A model generated the notes under the pieces. It was given only the letters and a program-made list of their open reading frames with translations. It was not told the DNA's origin and did not search any database. A stretch of 64,000 bases of DNA, taken from contig CAVOIB010000005.1 of NCBI GenBank assembly GCA_963695975.1, positions 50,725 to 114,724 of the forward strand. The letters run 5' to 3'. The stretch comes from JBBQVZ01 sp963695975. GTDB lineage: Bacteria > Actinomycetota > UBA4738 > HRBIN12. Both the position numbers and the translations under genes were made by a program. Of the stretch, positions 41,413-50,507 are shown in pieces (position 1 is the first letter of the stretch; each line of letters begins with the position of its first letter).

Positions 41413-43113
41413 TTGAAGCTCACGGCGGTGCCCGGCGTGAAGGTCCTCCGCACGTACGAGCGGGCTTGGCTCACGAAGGACGTGGTGGCAGGACTCGTCC
41501 TGACCGCCCTGCTGGTGCCGCAGGGCATGGCGTATGCGGAACTCGCCGGTCTCCCACCGATCACGGGCCTGTACACGTCCATCCTGTGCCTGACCGCATA
41601 CGCGCTGGTGGGACCCTCGAAGATCCTGGTCCTCGGTCCCGACTCGTCGCTCGGTCCGATGATCGCCGCGACGATCCTTCCCCTCGTCGGGGCAAGCGGC
41701 GATCCCGCGAAGGCCGTCGCGTACGCCTCGGTGCTGGCCCTGCTCGTGGGCGCGATCATGCTGCTGGCCGGGGCCGCGAAGCTCGGCTTCATCGCCGACC
41801 TCCTGTCGAAACCGACGCAGATCGGGTACATGAACGGCCTCGCCCTCACGATCCTCGTCGGTCAGCTCCCGAAGCTGTTCGGGTTCTCCGTGGACGCGGA
41901 TGGCTTCATCCCGGAGTTGAAAGCCTTCGTCCACGGTGTCATCAACGGCGAGACCGTGGCGGCAGCGTTGGCCGTGGGGGTGGGTTCACTCGTCCTGATC
42001 CTCGTCCTGCAGCGCGCGATGCCGAAGATCCCGGCGGTGCTCGTCGCCGTCGTTTTGGCGATCCTTGCGGTCAACGTGTTCGACCTCACCGCGAAGGGCG
42101 TGTCGGTGGTCGGACCGCTGCCGAGCGGCTTCCCTCCGTTCACGATCCCGCACGTTTCGTTCTCGGACCTGTCCCGACTCCTCGCCGGCGCGTTCGGCAT
42201 CGTGTTCGTCGCGCTCGCGGACACGATCTCCACTGCGTCGGCGTTCGCGTCGCGCGCAGGCCAACGGGTGCACGGGAACCAGGAGATGATCGGGATCGGC
42301 GCGGCGAACGTGGCCGCCGGGTTCTTCCAAGGGTTCCCGGTGAGCACGAGCGGTTCGCGGACCGCGGTCGCCGAGCAGGCGGGGGCGAAGACGCAGGTCG
42401 CGGGCCTCGTAGGTGCCGGCGCGATCGTGCTGCTGCTGGTGGCCGTTCCCGGGCTCCTAAGGAACCTGCCGCAGCCGGCATTGGCGGCCATCGTGATCGC
42501 GGCGTCCCTGTCCCTCGCCGACGTCCCCGCGGTCGTCCGGCTCTGGAAGCAGCGGAGGACCGAGGCATGGCTCTCTCTGGCCGCGTTCCTCGCGGTCACG
42601 CTCCTCGGCGTCCTGCCCGGGATCGCAGTCGCGGTGGCGCTCTCGATCCTCAACGTGTTCCGCCGTGCCTGGTGGCCGTACCAGGCGATCCTCGGGGATA
42701 CACCCGACCTCCCCGGCTTCCACGACGTCGCCAATCACCCGGAAGCGGCCACGACGCCCGGGCTCATCCTGTTCCGATTCGACGCGCCCCTGATCTTCGC
42801 GAACGCCCGGACCTTCCGCGAGCAGGTCACCCAGGTCTCAGAGCAGCCGGACGTGCGCTGGATCGTGATCGCCTCCGAGCCGATCACCGATGTCGACACG
42901 ACGGCCGCCGACATGCTCCAGGAGCTCGATGCCTGGTTGAACGACCGAGGGATCTCACTGGTCTTCGCGGAGATGAAGGATCCGGTACGCGACAAGATCA
43001 ACCGCTACGAGCTCACCCGTACGATCGATCCCACGCACTTCTATCCGACGATCCGCGCGGCGGTGCAGGCGTTCGACGCGCTCGATACGGGCCGCGCGGA
43101 CGGGGGGGCCTGA
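41413..43113 (+). CDS. SulP-family anion permease with STAS domain
   Basis: A 566-residue transporter. Membrane domain: GLVLTALLVPQGMAYAELAG (the SulP signature) near residue 26, followed by about ten further helices, with GFFQGFPVSTSGSRTAVAEQ. The C-terminal STAS domain runs from about residue 445 (LILFRFDAPLIFANARTF to TDVDTTAADMLQELD). SulP proteins carry sulfate, bicarbonate or other anions. TTG 41413 follows GAGGGGGGG; GTG 41377 is the alternative start. Confidence 0.93.
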   Translation: MKLTAVPGVKVLRTYERAWLTKDVVAGLVLTALLVPQGMAYAELAGLPPITGLYTSILCLTAYALVGPSKILVLGPDSSLGPMIAATILPLVGASGDPAKAVAYASVLALLVGAIMLLAGAAKLGFIADLLSKPTQIGYMNGLALTILVGQLPKLFGFSVDADGFIPELKAFVHGVINGETVAAALAVGVGSLVLILVLQRAMPKIPAVLVAVVLAILAVNVFDLTAKGVSVVGPLPSGFPPFTIPHVSFSDLSRLLAGAFGIVFVALADTISTASAFASRAGQRVHGNQEMIGIGAANVAAGFFQGFPVSTSGSRTAVAEQAGAKTQVAGLVGAGAIVLLLVAVPGLLRNLPQPALAAIVIAASLSLADVPAVVRLWKQRRTEAWLSLAAFLAVTLLGVLPGIAVAVALSILNVFRRAWWPYQAILGDTPDLPGFHDVANHPEAATTPGLILFRFDAPLIFANARTFREQVTQVSEQPDVRWIVIASEPITDVDTTAADMLQELDAWLNDRGISLVFAEMKDPVRDKINRYELTRTIDPTHFYPTIRAAVQAFDALDTGRADGGA

Positions 43114-43127
43114 CGACCTGGCTCACG

Positions 43128-44492
43128 CTACGAGCTGAGGACGGTGGGTCGCCCGAGCGCGGTCCGCCAGATGTTCCGCGTCGCCGACCTCCAACCCATG
43201 GCCCGCGCCGCCGGCGAGTAGCCGATCGCGTGGGTGGGGAGCCGGACCCTCAGCGCCTTCTCCCTGACCGAGAACACCAGGGGGGGCTCCATCTCGAGCG
43301 TCTCGCCGTCGAGCCCGACGTCGATCGGCGCTCCGGATGACACCTCGAACGTCGGGGTCGACCACGACCCGAGGCCGCCGAACCTCTCCGGATGGCCGGT
43401 GGCGAGCGCCGCCAAGAACGCCGCCGCTTCCTTGTCGCCTCGGATCTCGAGCGTGACGACGCCGAGCCGGCCGGTATCGATGCGCGGACGGCTGCCCATC
43501 GTCGCGAGCGTCGACCCGTACGGATTGTTGGAGACCTGGATCACGTGGGCCCCCCGACGGGGCTCACCGTCCCGTCCCGCGAACCGGAGATCGAACGGCT
43601 CGGTGTCGGGAGCGAGCACCGTCGGCAGCGTGGCCAGGGTGGTGTCGACCTTGGCGTCCCGATACTCGGGCGATCGCACGATGGCCGCGTACAGGCCGAG
43701 CGACACGTTGTTCACGAAGATCCTCCCGTTGACCTCGGCGAGGTCCATCGGCCGCTCCCTCGCTTCCCCGAACGCGTCGAGCGCTCCCACCACGTCGTCC
43801 CGATCCAGCCCGAGATCGAGCGCGAGATGATTGCGGGTCCCCGCGGGGACGACCACCATCGGAACCCCTCGTTCGGCGGCGATGCTCGCGACGAGCGCTT
43901 GCGACCCGTCGCCGCCGGCCATTCCGATCACGTCGGCCCCGTCATCCACGGCTCGGCGCGCCAGGTCGAGCATGTCGTCGCCCGGTTGGAGGACCACGGG
44001 CTCGATACCCCGCTTCCGACACTCGTCCACCAGGTGGAAGCGCTCCGCCTTCCCGCCTCCGGACTTCAGGTTCATGATCAGGACCCCATGGGTCGCCGGA
44101 CCGACGGGAACGCCCGGCGTCTCGCTCTCCTTGAGGGCCCGCACGTTGCGACCGAGGGCGAACCGCGAGAGGGCGACGGCGAGCAGCAGCAGCACCAGGC
44201 GAACGAGCAGGGATACCGGACCTCCGCCCTCCCTGGCGACCCCCACGAAGACGAACCCCGTGAGCGCGGCGAGGCCGATAAGGACCGCTATCGCCCTGCG
44301 GCCGCCGACGCGTGTCAGCGCGTACCACGCGGCGAGCGCGGCCGCGGCGAGCAACACGAGCTGTGCCGCTAGGCGCGGGATATCGTCGACGACCGCCACG
44401 ACCGTCGCCACGACGACCAGGGCGCCGAGGACCATCGCGCCCGCTGCGGCCAGTCGTTGCCTGATGTCTGGCTTCTCGGAGGATGAGCGCAT
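43128..44492 (-). CDS. Membrane-anchored diacylglycerol kinase-family protein
   Basis: A 454-residue protein with four N-terminal membrane helices (residues about 15-115) and a cytoplasmic lipid kinase domain. The latter shows VLIMNLKSGGGKAERFHLVD, the signature GMAGGDGSQALVAS with the GGDGS nucleotide loop, VVPAGTRNHLALDLG, and MDLAEVNGRIFVNNVSLGLY. DAG or another lipid is the probable substrate. ATG 44492. A PAP2 phosphatase gene lies 33 bases upstream on the same strand, an opposed kinase-phosphatase pair. Confidence 0.92.
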   Translation of the reverse strand: MRSSSEKPDIRQRLAAAGAMVLGALVVVATVVAVVDDIPRLAAQLVLLAAAALAAWYALTRVGGRRAIAVLIGLAALTGFVFVGVAREGGGPVSLLVRLVLLLLAVALSRFALGRNVRALKESETPGVPVGPATHGVLIMNLKSGGGKAERFHLVDECRKRGIEPVVLQPGDDMLDLARRAVDDGADVIGMAGGDGSQALVASIAAERGVPMVVVPAGTRNHLALDLGLDRDDVVGALDAFGEARERPMDLAEVNGRIFVNNVSLGLYAAIVRSPEYRDAKVDTTLATLPTVLAPDTEPFDLRFAGRDGEPRRGAHVIQVSNNPYGSTLATMGSRPRIDTGRLGVVTLEIRGDKEAAAFLAALATGHPERFGGLGSWSTPTFEVSSGAPIDVGLDGETLEMEPPLVFSVREKALRVRLPTHAIGYSPAARAMGWRSATRNIWRTALGRPTVLSS

Positions 44493-44525
44493 CGTGGCAA
44501 GCCTAGAACGCTCGCAGGCACGCCG

Positions 44526-45200
44526 TCAGTCCGCCCGGTCGGCGGCGGCACCCATGAACGCGAGGGTGAGCAACCCAACCCCGGCACCGACGCACAGTCC
44601 TGCGATCACGTCGCTGAGCCAGTGCGCGAGCAGATAGGTCCGGCTCCACGCCATCGCGACCGCCAGCGCCGCGGCGATCACCGCCGGGCCGGCGCGCCTG
44701 CCGGTGGGAACGAGGAGGCCGACGACTAGGACGGCCGTCACCGCGGCGAACGCCGCGTGACCCGAGGGGTAAGACGATCGGGACGCCTCGATGAGCGCGC
44801 CCGGCGGCCTGGGGCGATCGACGGCCGCCTTGATGAGGCTGTTCGTGGCCCAAGACGCCAGCTCGCCGATGAGCAGCACGGTGATCGCACGCCGGCGCTG
44901 GTCGCGCCAGAGGACGAGTCCGGCGCCGGCGACGATCAACCAGCTGAGCGGGACCCGTCCGAGCGGATCGAAGACGTGCTTCGCGAGGAACGTCATCGGA
45001 GGACGCCTCATCTCTGTCATGACGTCCGCCCAGGCGCTGTCGATCCCGAAGGGTGCTGGGTGGCGTGCGACGGCGACCGCGCCGACGACGACGAGAACGA
45101 GCAAACCTGTCCCGACGGCCGCCGTGCTTCTCGGGTGGGCTGGTCGGTACCGCTTCCCGTTCGTCAGGCGGAGTTTCGCAGAGGGAGTCTCCGCCGACAT
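44526..45200 (-). CDS. PAP2-family membrane phosphatase
   Basis: A 224-residue lipid phosphatase, clearly different from the one at 34.5 kb. Motifs: KAAVDRPRPPGAL (C1), SSYPSGHAAFAAVT (C2) and SRTYLLAHWLSDVIAG (C3). About five helices. Start ATG 45200 (MSAETPSAKLRL); the longer frame is unsupported. Adjacency to the diacylglycerol-kinase-like gene suggests lipid phosphate turnover. Confidence 0.9.
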   Translation of the reverse strand: MSAETPSAKLRLTNGKRYRPAHPRSTAAVGTGLLVLVVVGAVAVARHPAPFGIDSAWADVMTEMRRPPMTFLAKHVFDPLGRVPLSWLIVAGAGLVLWRDQRRRAITVLLIGELASWATNSLIKAAVDRPRPPGALIEASRSSYPSGHAAFAAVTAVLVVGLLVPTGRRAGPAVIAAALAVAMAWSRTYLLAHWLSDVIAGLCVGAGVGLLTLAFMGAAADRAD

Positions 45201-45230
45201 CGACCAAGGATAGCCGCCCACCTGGGAGCG

Positions 45231-45404
45231 TCAGAGGCCACCTTCCGACTTGATCCGCCCCTGCTTGACGGCTGCCTGCATCGCCTCGTAGTCCTGCTGG
45301 TTCTGGTCTGCGTAGCTGAACGCGAACTCGGCGATGGCCTCGTCGAAGACCGACGACTTGCCCAGGTACGAGGCGATCGCGATCCGGTCGCCCGATCCTG
45401 TGAT
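45231..45404 (-). pseudogene. C-terminal remnant of a DUF2252 protein
   Basis: Reading the minus strand from 45404 gives ITGSGDRIAIASYLGKSSVF and then DEAIAEFAFSYADQNQQDYE, ending in TGA at 45231. This is the C-terminus of the DUF2252 family; the remaining 350 or so residues are absent, and a TAG stands directly before it. It is a decayed fragment without a start. Confidence 0.7.
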
Positions 45405-45437
45405 CTAGTCACGCACCGGCCGTCGGCGGTCCTCGCA

Positions 45438-45495
45438 TCACTGCGCCAGGATCTTCGCCTTCCGCTGTTCGAACTCCGCGTCGGTTGCCTCAGGG
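45438..45495 (-). pseudogene. C-terminal remnant of a SHOCT-domain protein
   Basis: The minus strand encodes PEATDAEFEQRKAKILAQ then TGA, the exact pattern of a SHOCT tail (short C-terminal helix pair). No upstream part remains; the fragment overlaps the MFS stop by a few bases. Together with the DUF2252 fragment it marks 45.2-45.5 kb as a deletion scar. Confidence 0.5.
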
Positions 45496-46677
45496 GGACT
45501 CGGTCTCGGCCGCTGGGACGCCTTCAGACGGGACCCGGTCGCGCCCGACCCACATCCACACCGCCGAGGCGAGTCCGAAGACCGCGAGCAGCAGGAACCA
45601 CCGTTGGTCGCCGACCCGCTGGGCGATCGCGCCGCCGAGGGCCGGCCCGATCAACCCCGACACGGCCCAGACCAGCGTGAGGAGCGCGCCGACGACGGCC
45701 ACGTTGAAACCGCGCTCCTTCGCCCCGAGCACGCCGATCGGGAACGTGAACGAGATCATCACACCGGTGGTCACGCCGACCGCTGCCAGGAACGCGCCCG
45801 TTGCTACGGCACCGTCCCCTATCGCACCCAGAAGCACGCAGGCGGCGTACAGGACGCTCCACATCGCTGCGGCGCGCACGCTCGCATAACGCTCGGCGCG
45901 TGCGGATGCGATCGCGCTCGACCCCACGAACAGGATCGACGCCCCGGAGAAGATCAGCCCGATCTGCGCGGCATCGAACCCGAGCTCATCCAAGCGCAGT
46001 GGGATCAGCAGGTCCGCGCTCAGCCACATCATCGCGACCGCAAGTGACAGTACGAGGCTCGTCAGCATCAGATGATCGGCGCGTGCGGCGCGCAGCATCT
46101 CGCGAAGCGGTGGGCTCGGCTCGACCAGCCGCCCCTCGGGAGAAGGCACCAGGATCAGCAGCACCAGCATCAACCCGTTCAGCACCGCCAGCAGCACGAA
46201 CGTCGCGCCGGCGCCGTACCGCACCCCGAGCCATCCCGCGATCGAGGGGCCTACCAGCGCGCCGACCCCCGCGACGGTGGTAGTGAAGGCAAGCGCGCGC
46301 GCCGCCGACCGGCCGGCCGACGCGTGCAGCCACGCCGTACCGGTCACCCACATCGTGCCGAGGCCCGCCCCGAACAGCAGGCGGCCCAGCAACAGTTCCG
46401 CGAAAGGGCCCGACAATCCAACGAGCAGGTTGCCCATCGTGAGCGCGACGATCCCCCACAGCGTGAGCGTTCGAACGGCCAACCGGCCACTGAGCGCTCC
46501 GGCGGGCAGGCACACGAGCAGGATGCCCAGGCTCGCCACCGTCAGGATCAGCGAGGTCGCGACGTCCGTCAGGCCGTAGGCATCCTGATAGGTGGGCAGG
46601 AGCGGAGCGATGCCCGCCCATCCCAGCTCGGCCACGAAGATCGCGGCGAACAGCAGCAGGACGATCGATCGGCGCAT
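45490..46677 (-). CDS. MFS transporter (12-helix)
   Basis: A 395-residue efflux-type major facilitator. Helix 1 is VLLLFAAIFVAELGWAGIAP, motif-A-like region LPAGALSGRLAVRTLTLWGI, and helices 7-12 mirror the first half. The C-terminus ends with ESP*. Substrate unknown. ATG 46677. Stop TGA lies over the SHOCT remnant. Confidence 0.88.
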   Translation of the reverse strand: MRRSIVLLLFAAIFVAELGWAGIAPLLPTYQDAYGLTDVATSLILTVASLGILLVCLPAGALSGRLAVRTLTLWGIVALTMGNLLVGLSGPFAELLLGRLLFGAGLGTMWVTGTAWLHASAGRSAARALAFTTTVAGVGALVGPSIAGWLGVRYGAGATFVLLAVLNGLMLVLLILVPSPEGRLVEPSPPLREMLRAARADHLMLTSLVLSLAVAMMWLSADLLIPLRLDELGFDAAQIGLIFSGASILFVGSSAIASARAERYASVRAAAMWSVLYAACVLLGAIGDGAVATGAFLAAVGVTTGVMISFTFPIGVLGAKERGFNVAVVGALLTLVWAVSGLIGPALGGAIAQRVGDQRWFLLLAVFGLASAVWMWVGRDRVPSEGVPAAETESP

Positions 46678-46745
46678 GACAGCAGCTTCGCACGGTCTCG
46701 GTCGATCCGTTCGTGGGTGTTCTCAGTACTCGTGGAACTGTGAGA

Positions 46746-46760
46746 GCGGGAGGTTCCCGC
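46746..46760. terminator. Short hairpin 3' of the methyltransferase gene
   Basis: GCGGGA (46746-46751) pairs with TCCCGC (46755-46760) around GGT. It lies within the 94-base gap between the methyltransferase stop and the MFS start, both on the minus strand. Nearby GGGTGTTCTCAGTACT (46715-46730) resembles one arm of the palindromic repeats but is incomplete. Confidence 0.35.
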
Positions 46761-46771
46761 GAGTGCTCCCC

Positions 46772-47512
46772 TCAGTCGGACGGCTTCTCCCAGACCGACA
46801 CGTGTTTGCGACTATCGTTCGTGAAGGGCTCACGGTCCCACCCGCTCCAACGCTCGCGCAGCCTCATCCCGGCAAGCTGCGCCATCAGGTCGAGCTCGGA
46901 TGGCCACACGTACCGGAAGGGCATCGAGACGCGCTCGAGCGCGCCGTCCACGTCCTCGAGGTGATGGGAGATCAGTCCTTGATTCGCGACGTCGTACTCG
47001 TCGATCCCCCAGGAGCTCGCGCTTGCGTGGAAGACTCGGAAGGTCTCACCAGGCGGGAGCCGCTGTAGTTCCGGGATCATCACCTCGATGACGAAACAGC
47101 CGCCGAGTTCGAGGTGCGCCGCGACGTTGCGGAAGCACGCGACCTGTGCCGCCTGGGTCGTCAGGTTCATGATCGTGTTGTAGACGAGATACGCGAGCGA
47201 GAACGACCCGTCGACCGCGGTCGTCGCGAAGTCGCCGATCGTCACGGCGATCGCTTCGCCGCCGGGCTTCGCGCGTAGCCTGTCGGCCATAGCCTTCGAC
47301 AGCTCTATCCCGTGCACCGGCACACCGCGATATGCGAGCGGGAGCGCGATCCGGCCGGTCCCGATCCCGAGCTCGAGCGCGCGTCCGCTCCCGACGATCT
47401 CGGCCAGGAAGTCGACGACGGGGTCGACGGCCGTTGCGTCGAACATGTCCGCCGTCGACTCGTCGTACCTCGCGGCGCTGCGCTCGTTGAAGTAGCCATC
47501 CTCGTCGTTCAC
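46772..47512 (-). CDS. Class I SAM-dependent methyltransferase
   Basis: A 246-residue methyltransferase. Motif I is ALELGIGTGRIALPLAYRG near residue 43, motif II VHGIELSKAMADRLRAKPGG, then VTIGDFATTAVDGSFSLAYL. The substrate is unknown. ATG 47512. It is divergent from DNA polymerase IV, and 47513-47710 is the shared upstream region. Confidence 0.9.
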   Translation of the reverse strand: MNDEDGYFNERSAARYDESTADMFDATAVDPVVDFLAEIVGSGRALELGIGTGRIALPLAYRGVPVHGIELSKAMADRLRAKPGGEAIAVTIGDFATTAVDGSFSLAYLVYNTIMNLTTQAAQVACFRNVAAHLELGGCFVIEVMIPELQRLPPGETFRVFHASASSWGIDEYDVANQGLISHHLEDVDGALERVSMPFRYVWPSELDLMAQLAGMRLRERWSGWDREPFTNDSRKHVSVWEKPSD

Positions 47513-47697
47513 GGTCTCCGAGAGTACTCACGTGGGAGGAGGACGACGCGGTCGCCGTGTGCGTCCGTGTATCGCCGTCGCTGCTTCCTTCCGACCCGTT
47601 GGAGGCTCCTGTCGCGGCCGCCTCGGGAACCGCACCTGTGAGCCGACGACGCACGAGCGTCACGAGGTGCCGCCTTCTAGGATGTCGGAGGCTGATG

Positions 47698-47711
47698 CGA
47701 ACATCCGCTCG
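47698..47711. promoter_or_regulatory. Candidate LexA/SOS box at the dinB start
   Basis: CGAACATCCGCTCG at 47698-47711 matches the actinobacterial LexA box CGAACRNRYGTTYG at all but two positions. It touches the GTG start at 47711, so binding would block initiation. The degenerate right half makes this tentative. Confidence 0.35.
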
Positions 47712-48901
47712 TGTCGAACGAGGGCACGATCCTGCACGCGGACGCCGACTCCTTCTACGCGTCGGTCGAGCAGCGGGACGACCCGAGGTTGAGGGGCCGC
47801 CCCGTCATCGTCGGCGGCGGCGTGGTGCTGGCCGCAAGCTACGAGGCCAAGGCGTACGGCGTGCGAACGCCGATGGGCTACGTTCAGGCTCGACGGCTAT
47901 GCCCTGAAGCCATCGTCGTCGCGCCGCGCATGGACGCGTACAGCGCCGCGAGCAGGGCGATGTTCGAGGTGTTCAACGAGACGACGCCGTTCGTGGAAGG
48001 GCTCTCGATCGACGAGGCGTTCCTGGAGGTCGGGGGCCTCTGGCGCATCTCGGGCACGCCGACGCAGATCGCAGTACGCCTGCGCCGCGAGCTCCTCGAG
48101 AGGGTCGGGCTTCCCGTGACGGTCGGCGTGGCTCGGACCAAGTTCCTCGCGAAGGTCGCGAGCGGGGTCGCCAAGCCCGACGGCCTGCTCGTCGTGCCCA
48201 TCGATGGCGAGCTGGAGTTCCTCCATCCGCTCTCCATCGAGCGCCTGTGGGGTGTCGGACCGGTCACGGCGAAGAAGCTCCGCGATCGATCGATCACCAC
48301 CGTCGCGGAGGTTGCGCAACTCGGCGAATCCTCCTTGGTGCGGATCTTGGGGCGCGCCGCCGGACGGCATCTCCACGCGCTCGCTCACAACCGTGATCCT
48401 CGGCGGGTCGACGTCGGCCGGCGGCGGCGCTCGATCGGAACCCAGCGGGCCCTCGGCCGAAGACCGAGGTCACCGGAGACGCTCGACGCCGACCTCATCG
48501 CGCTGGTGGATCGCCTGGGGCGCAGGCTTCGATCGGCGCACCGCTTCTGCCGAACCATCGTGCTCCGCCTCCGGTTCGACGACTTCACCCGAGCGACTCG
48601 GTCGCACACGCTGCCCGAAGCGACGGCCGACACGGAGACCATGCTCGCAGCCGCGAGAGCGCTGCTGACCGCTGCCCTGCCGATGATCAAGGATCAGGGC
48701 ATCACGCTGATCGGCGTGAGTTTCACCAACCTCCAGGACGACGGGGCGATCCAGCTCGCCTTGCCGTTCGATGGCGCGCTCGGATCTTCCATCGATGCCA
48801 CGCTCGACTCGGTGCGCGACCGGTTCGGATCGTCGGCCATCACGCGCGGTGTCCTGCTGGGCCGCGGTGAGGGCCTTCGGGTTCCCCTCCTCCCTGACTG
48901 A
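47711..48901 (+). CDS. dinB: DNA polymerase IV (Y-family)
   Basis: A 396-residue translesion polymerase. Palm residues are in ILHADADSFYASVEQRDDP and SIDEAFLEV (Asp-Glu metal ligands); the steric gate region is normal, with the fingers and little-finger domain PRRVDVGRRRRSIGTQRALG. Length is normal. GTG 47711. The C-terminus ends without a canonical beta-clamp motif that I can point to. A LexA-like box overlaps the start, which fits SOS control. Confidence 0.95.
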   Translation: MSNEGTILHADADSFYASVEQRDDPRLRGRPVIVGGGVVLAASYEAKAYGVRTPMGYVQARRLCPEAIVVAPRMDAYSAASRAMFEVFNETTPFVEGLSIDEAFLEVGGLWRISGTPTQIAVRLRRELLERVGLPVTVGVARTKFLAKVASGVAKPDGLLVVPIDGELEFLHPLSIERLWGVGPVTAKKLRDRSITTVAEVAQLGESSLVRILGRAAGRHLHALAHNRDPRRVDVGRRRRSIGTQRALGRRPRSPETLDADLIALVDRLGRRLRSAHRFCRTIVLRLRFDDFTRATRSHTLPEATADTETMLAAARALLTAALPMIKDQGITLIGVSFTNLQDDGAIQLALPFDGALGSSIDATLDSVRDRFGSSAITRGVLLGRGEGLRVPLLPD

Positions 48902-49416
48902 TCGTGGTTCCGCATCACCTCGTTCCAGAGGTGCCACCGCTTCGGAGCGCGAACCGAACGACCGGGGTCTTGACTTTGCCGACTACGTCAGTCGTCCCAT
49001 CGGACGACGATCCCCTCGATGCCGGGTAGGGGCAAGAACGCCGAGGGCTCGAGGCAGATGGCGCGCGTCGTGAAGAGTTGGCCACGTGGAGGTGTGAGTC
49101 TCGAAGAGGCTATCGGGCGACCGGTCTCACTCGAGGGCCGGCGCGGCCTGGTAGCTCTCGGGGAGCGCCGTTCCGGTGTCGCTGGAGTCGACCTCGACGA
49201 TCTCGTCGCGCATCGGACCGAGTACGCGGAGCAGCCCCTGCTGCTCGGCCTCTGGGACGTTGAACTCGGTGGTCGCTAGGCCCTCGAAGAGCGACGAGTG
49301 GTCCACGTCAAAGGCAAGGGCGAGATGAAGACTTGGTTGTTGGAAAGGCTAGTTGGTTGATGCGCGCCCTGCGACACACGCAAGCCGACGATGGCAACGG
49401 ACTGCCTGACGGCGAT
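48902..49416. other. Intergenic remnant zone after dinB
   Basis: This 515-base stretch has no intact gene. A small hairpin GTCGTCC/GGACGAC at 48991-49008 could terminate dinB. The minus strand holds a truncated haemoglobin tail (separate entry). A further short minus-strand open stretch reads GQLFTTRAICLEPSAF and ends GIEGIVVRWDD* near 48988, which I cannot identify. A TTGGTTG-rich segment lies at 49331-49357. Confidence 0.5.
49127..49340 (-). pseudogene. Truncated haemoglobin (group I) C-terminal remnant
   Basis: The minus strand reads LALAFDVDHSSLFEGLATTE, FNVPEAEQQGLLRVLGPMRD and EIVEVDSS, ending in TGA at 49127. FNVPEAEQQ-LLxVLGPMRDEIVE is the C-terminal helix H signature of group I truncated haemoglobins. 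The haem-binding N-terminal two thirds are missing, and an in-frame TAG stands in the TTGG-rich junction (about 49350). The gene has been cut there. Confidence 0.6.
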
Positions 49417-50094
49417 CTACGGGGTGTCACGCTCGTAGACGCGCAGATCCCACACGAGGCGACGGTGCTGCCGGGCCCGTGGACGGAAGCCCGCCCCGAC
49501 GATGCGAGCTTCGATCGCGGCGAGGTCGTGAACGAACACCCGGAACCCACGGAACTTCTTCGCTCGTAGCGCATACCAGCCGTTCCCCAGCCAACAGAAG
49601 ATCCGGTTGTACAGGCCCATCGGTCCGCGATCGATCGGGGCCGTAAGCGCGAAGACGCTTCCGGCCGCACTCAACGTATTCGCCAGCAGGGCGTCAGCCG
49701 AGGGATAACAGCACACGACGCGGTTCAGCACGACGACGTCGGACCTCGGCAGGGTGGCGTGGGACCCATCGCCGACCTCGAAGGCGGCGCGCTCGGCCAG
49801 GCCGCGCTCGTCCGCAAGGGCACGAGCATTCGCGATGGCGCCGGCACCGAGGTCGAAGCCCGACACAGTTCGCGCACCGTGCCCGAGGGCGGCTAGGGCG
49901 AGATCGCCGGTGCCGCACCCGACGTCGAGCACACTGCGACCCTCTAGGCCCGTTTCGTCCAGCACGCTGAGGAGTGCGGCGGTGATGGCAGCGGCCGTCT
50001 CTCGCTTCCGCGCCCTCTTCGCGTTGATGGCTGCCCACTCGTCGAAGCAGCAATCGGGAACCTCGTCTGGCATGGCGTGAGTGTCGCCTGCCAT
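49417..50094 (-). CDS. Class I SAM-dependent methyltransferase
   Basis: About 225 residues. The SAM-binding motif is SVLDVGCGTGDLALAALGHG, then VSGFDLGAGAIANARALADE, and VVVLNRVVCCYPSADALLAN, which resembles magnesium-protoporphyrin O-methyltransferase-like enzymes. Starts ATG 50094 or ATG 50073 are both possible. It ends 76 bases from the haemoglobin remnant region. Substrate unknown. Confidence 0.88.
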   Translation of the reverse strand: MAGDTHAMPDEVPDCCFDEWAAINAKRARKRETAAAITAALLSVLDETGLEGRSVLDVGCGTGDLALAALGHGARTVSGFDLGAGAIANARALADERGLAERAAFEVGDGSHATLPRSDVVVLNRVVCCYPSADALLANTLSAAGSVFALTAPIDRGPMGLYNRIFCWLGNGWYALRAKKFRGFRVFVHDLAAIEARIVGAGFRPRARQHRRLVWDLRVYERDTP

Positions 50095-50118
50095 ACGTCG
50101 GGCGTCCACTCCGCACAC

Positions 50119-50507
50119 AGAGTCTGGGTGATCAAGCTGCCGTCATCGAGCGACCTTCATGGGTGGGCAATCGCTAGCTGCAGGAGCCGGTCGACCGCGG
50201 CGAGCCAACGGGCTGCCTGGAACCGCTCGAAGATCAATACCTTGGTTGGTTTGGTCGGTGGGGTGTTCTCAGAACTTCCTGACCTCACGGGATCGGCGCC
50301 TGTCTGAGGAGTACCCACAGGTCAAGAGGGGTAGTACCCACAGCAGACACCTTCTGGCTTCCACGACCGTCGCGTGACTGAGACGAGCTCTCGACCGTCC
50401 TCGTGGGACTTCACCCCGCGGATCAAACGTCGACGACCCTCGCGGTGCTGAGTCGACCACGGGATGACGCACGCCTGGATGTACGCTGACGCACCCAGGG
50501 AGGCGCG
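50119..50507. other. Intergenic region with palindromic repeat B and gene remnant
   Basis: The minus strand at 50157-50244 encodes VLIFERFQAARWLAAVDRLL then QLAIAHP and a stop, the tail of a gene I cannot identify. It is cut where the TTGGTTGG segment of repeat copy B begins. The remainder (50344-50507) is the upstream region of the hydrolase-cyclase gene and has no obvious operator. Confidence 0.45.
50244..50343 (+). repeat. Palindromic repeat, copy B (right half)
   Basis: A TTGG-rich segment (50241-50258) is followed by GGGTGTTCTC (50261-50270), CTGACC (50279-50284), and two CCCACAG boxes at 50314-50320 and 50337-50343, a 23-base period. The left arm (TGAGAACACCCC) is missing. The box-to-box distance and the 50-base distance to TGTTCTC match copies C and D. 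Confidence 0.6.

Noticed and set aside
46712..46785. A fifth copy of the palindromic repeat (GGGTGTTCTCAGTACT with CTCCCCTCAG 50 bases later)
   Set aside because: The spacing agrees, but the boxes do not (CTCCCCTCAG against CCCACAG), and there is no second box. I regard it as chance or a very old remnant.
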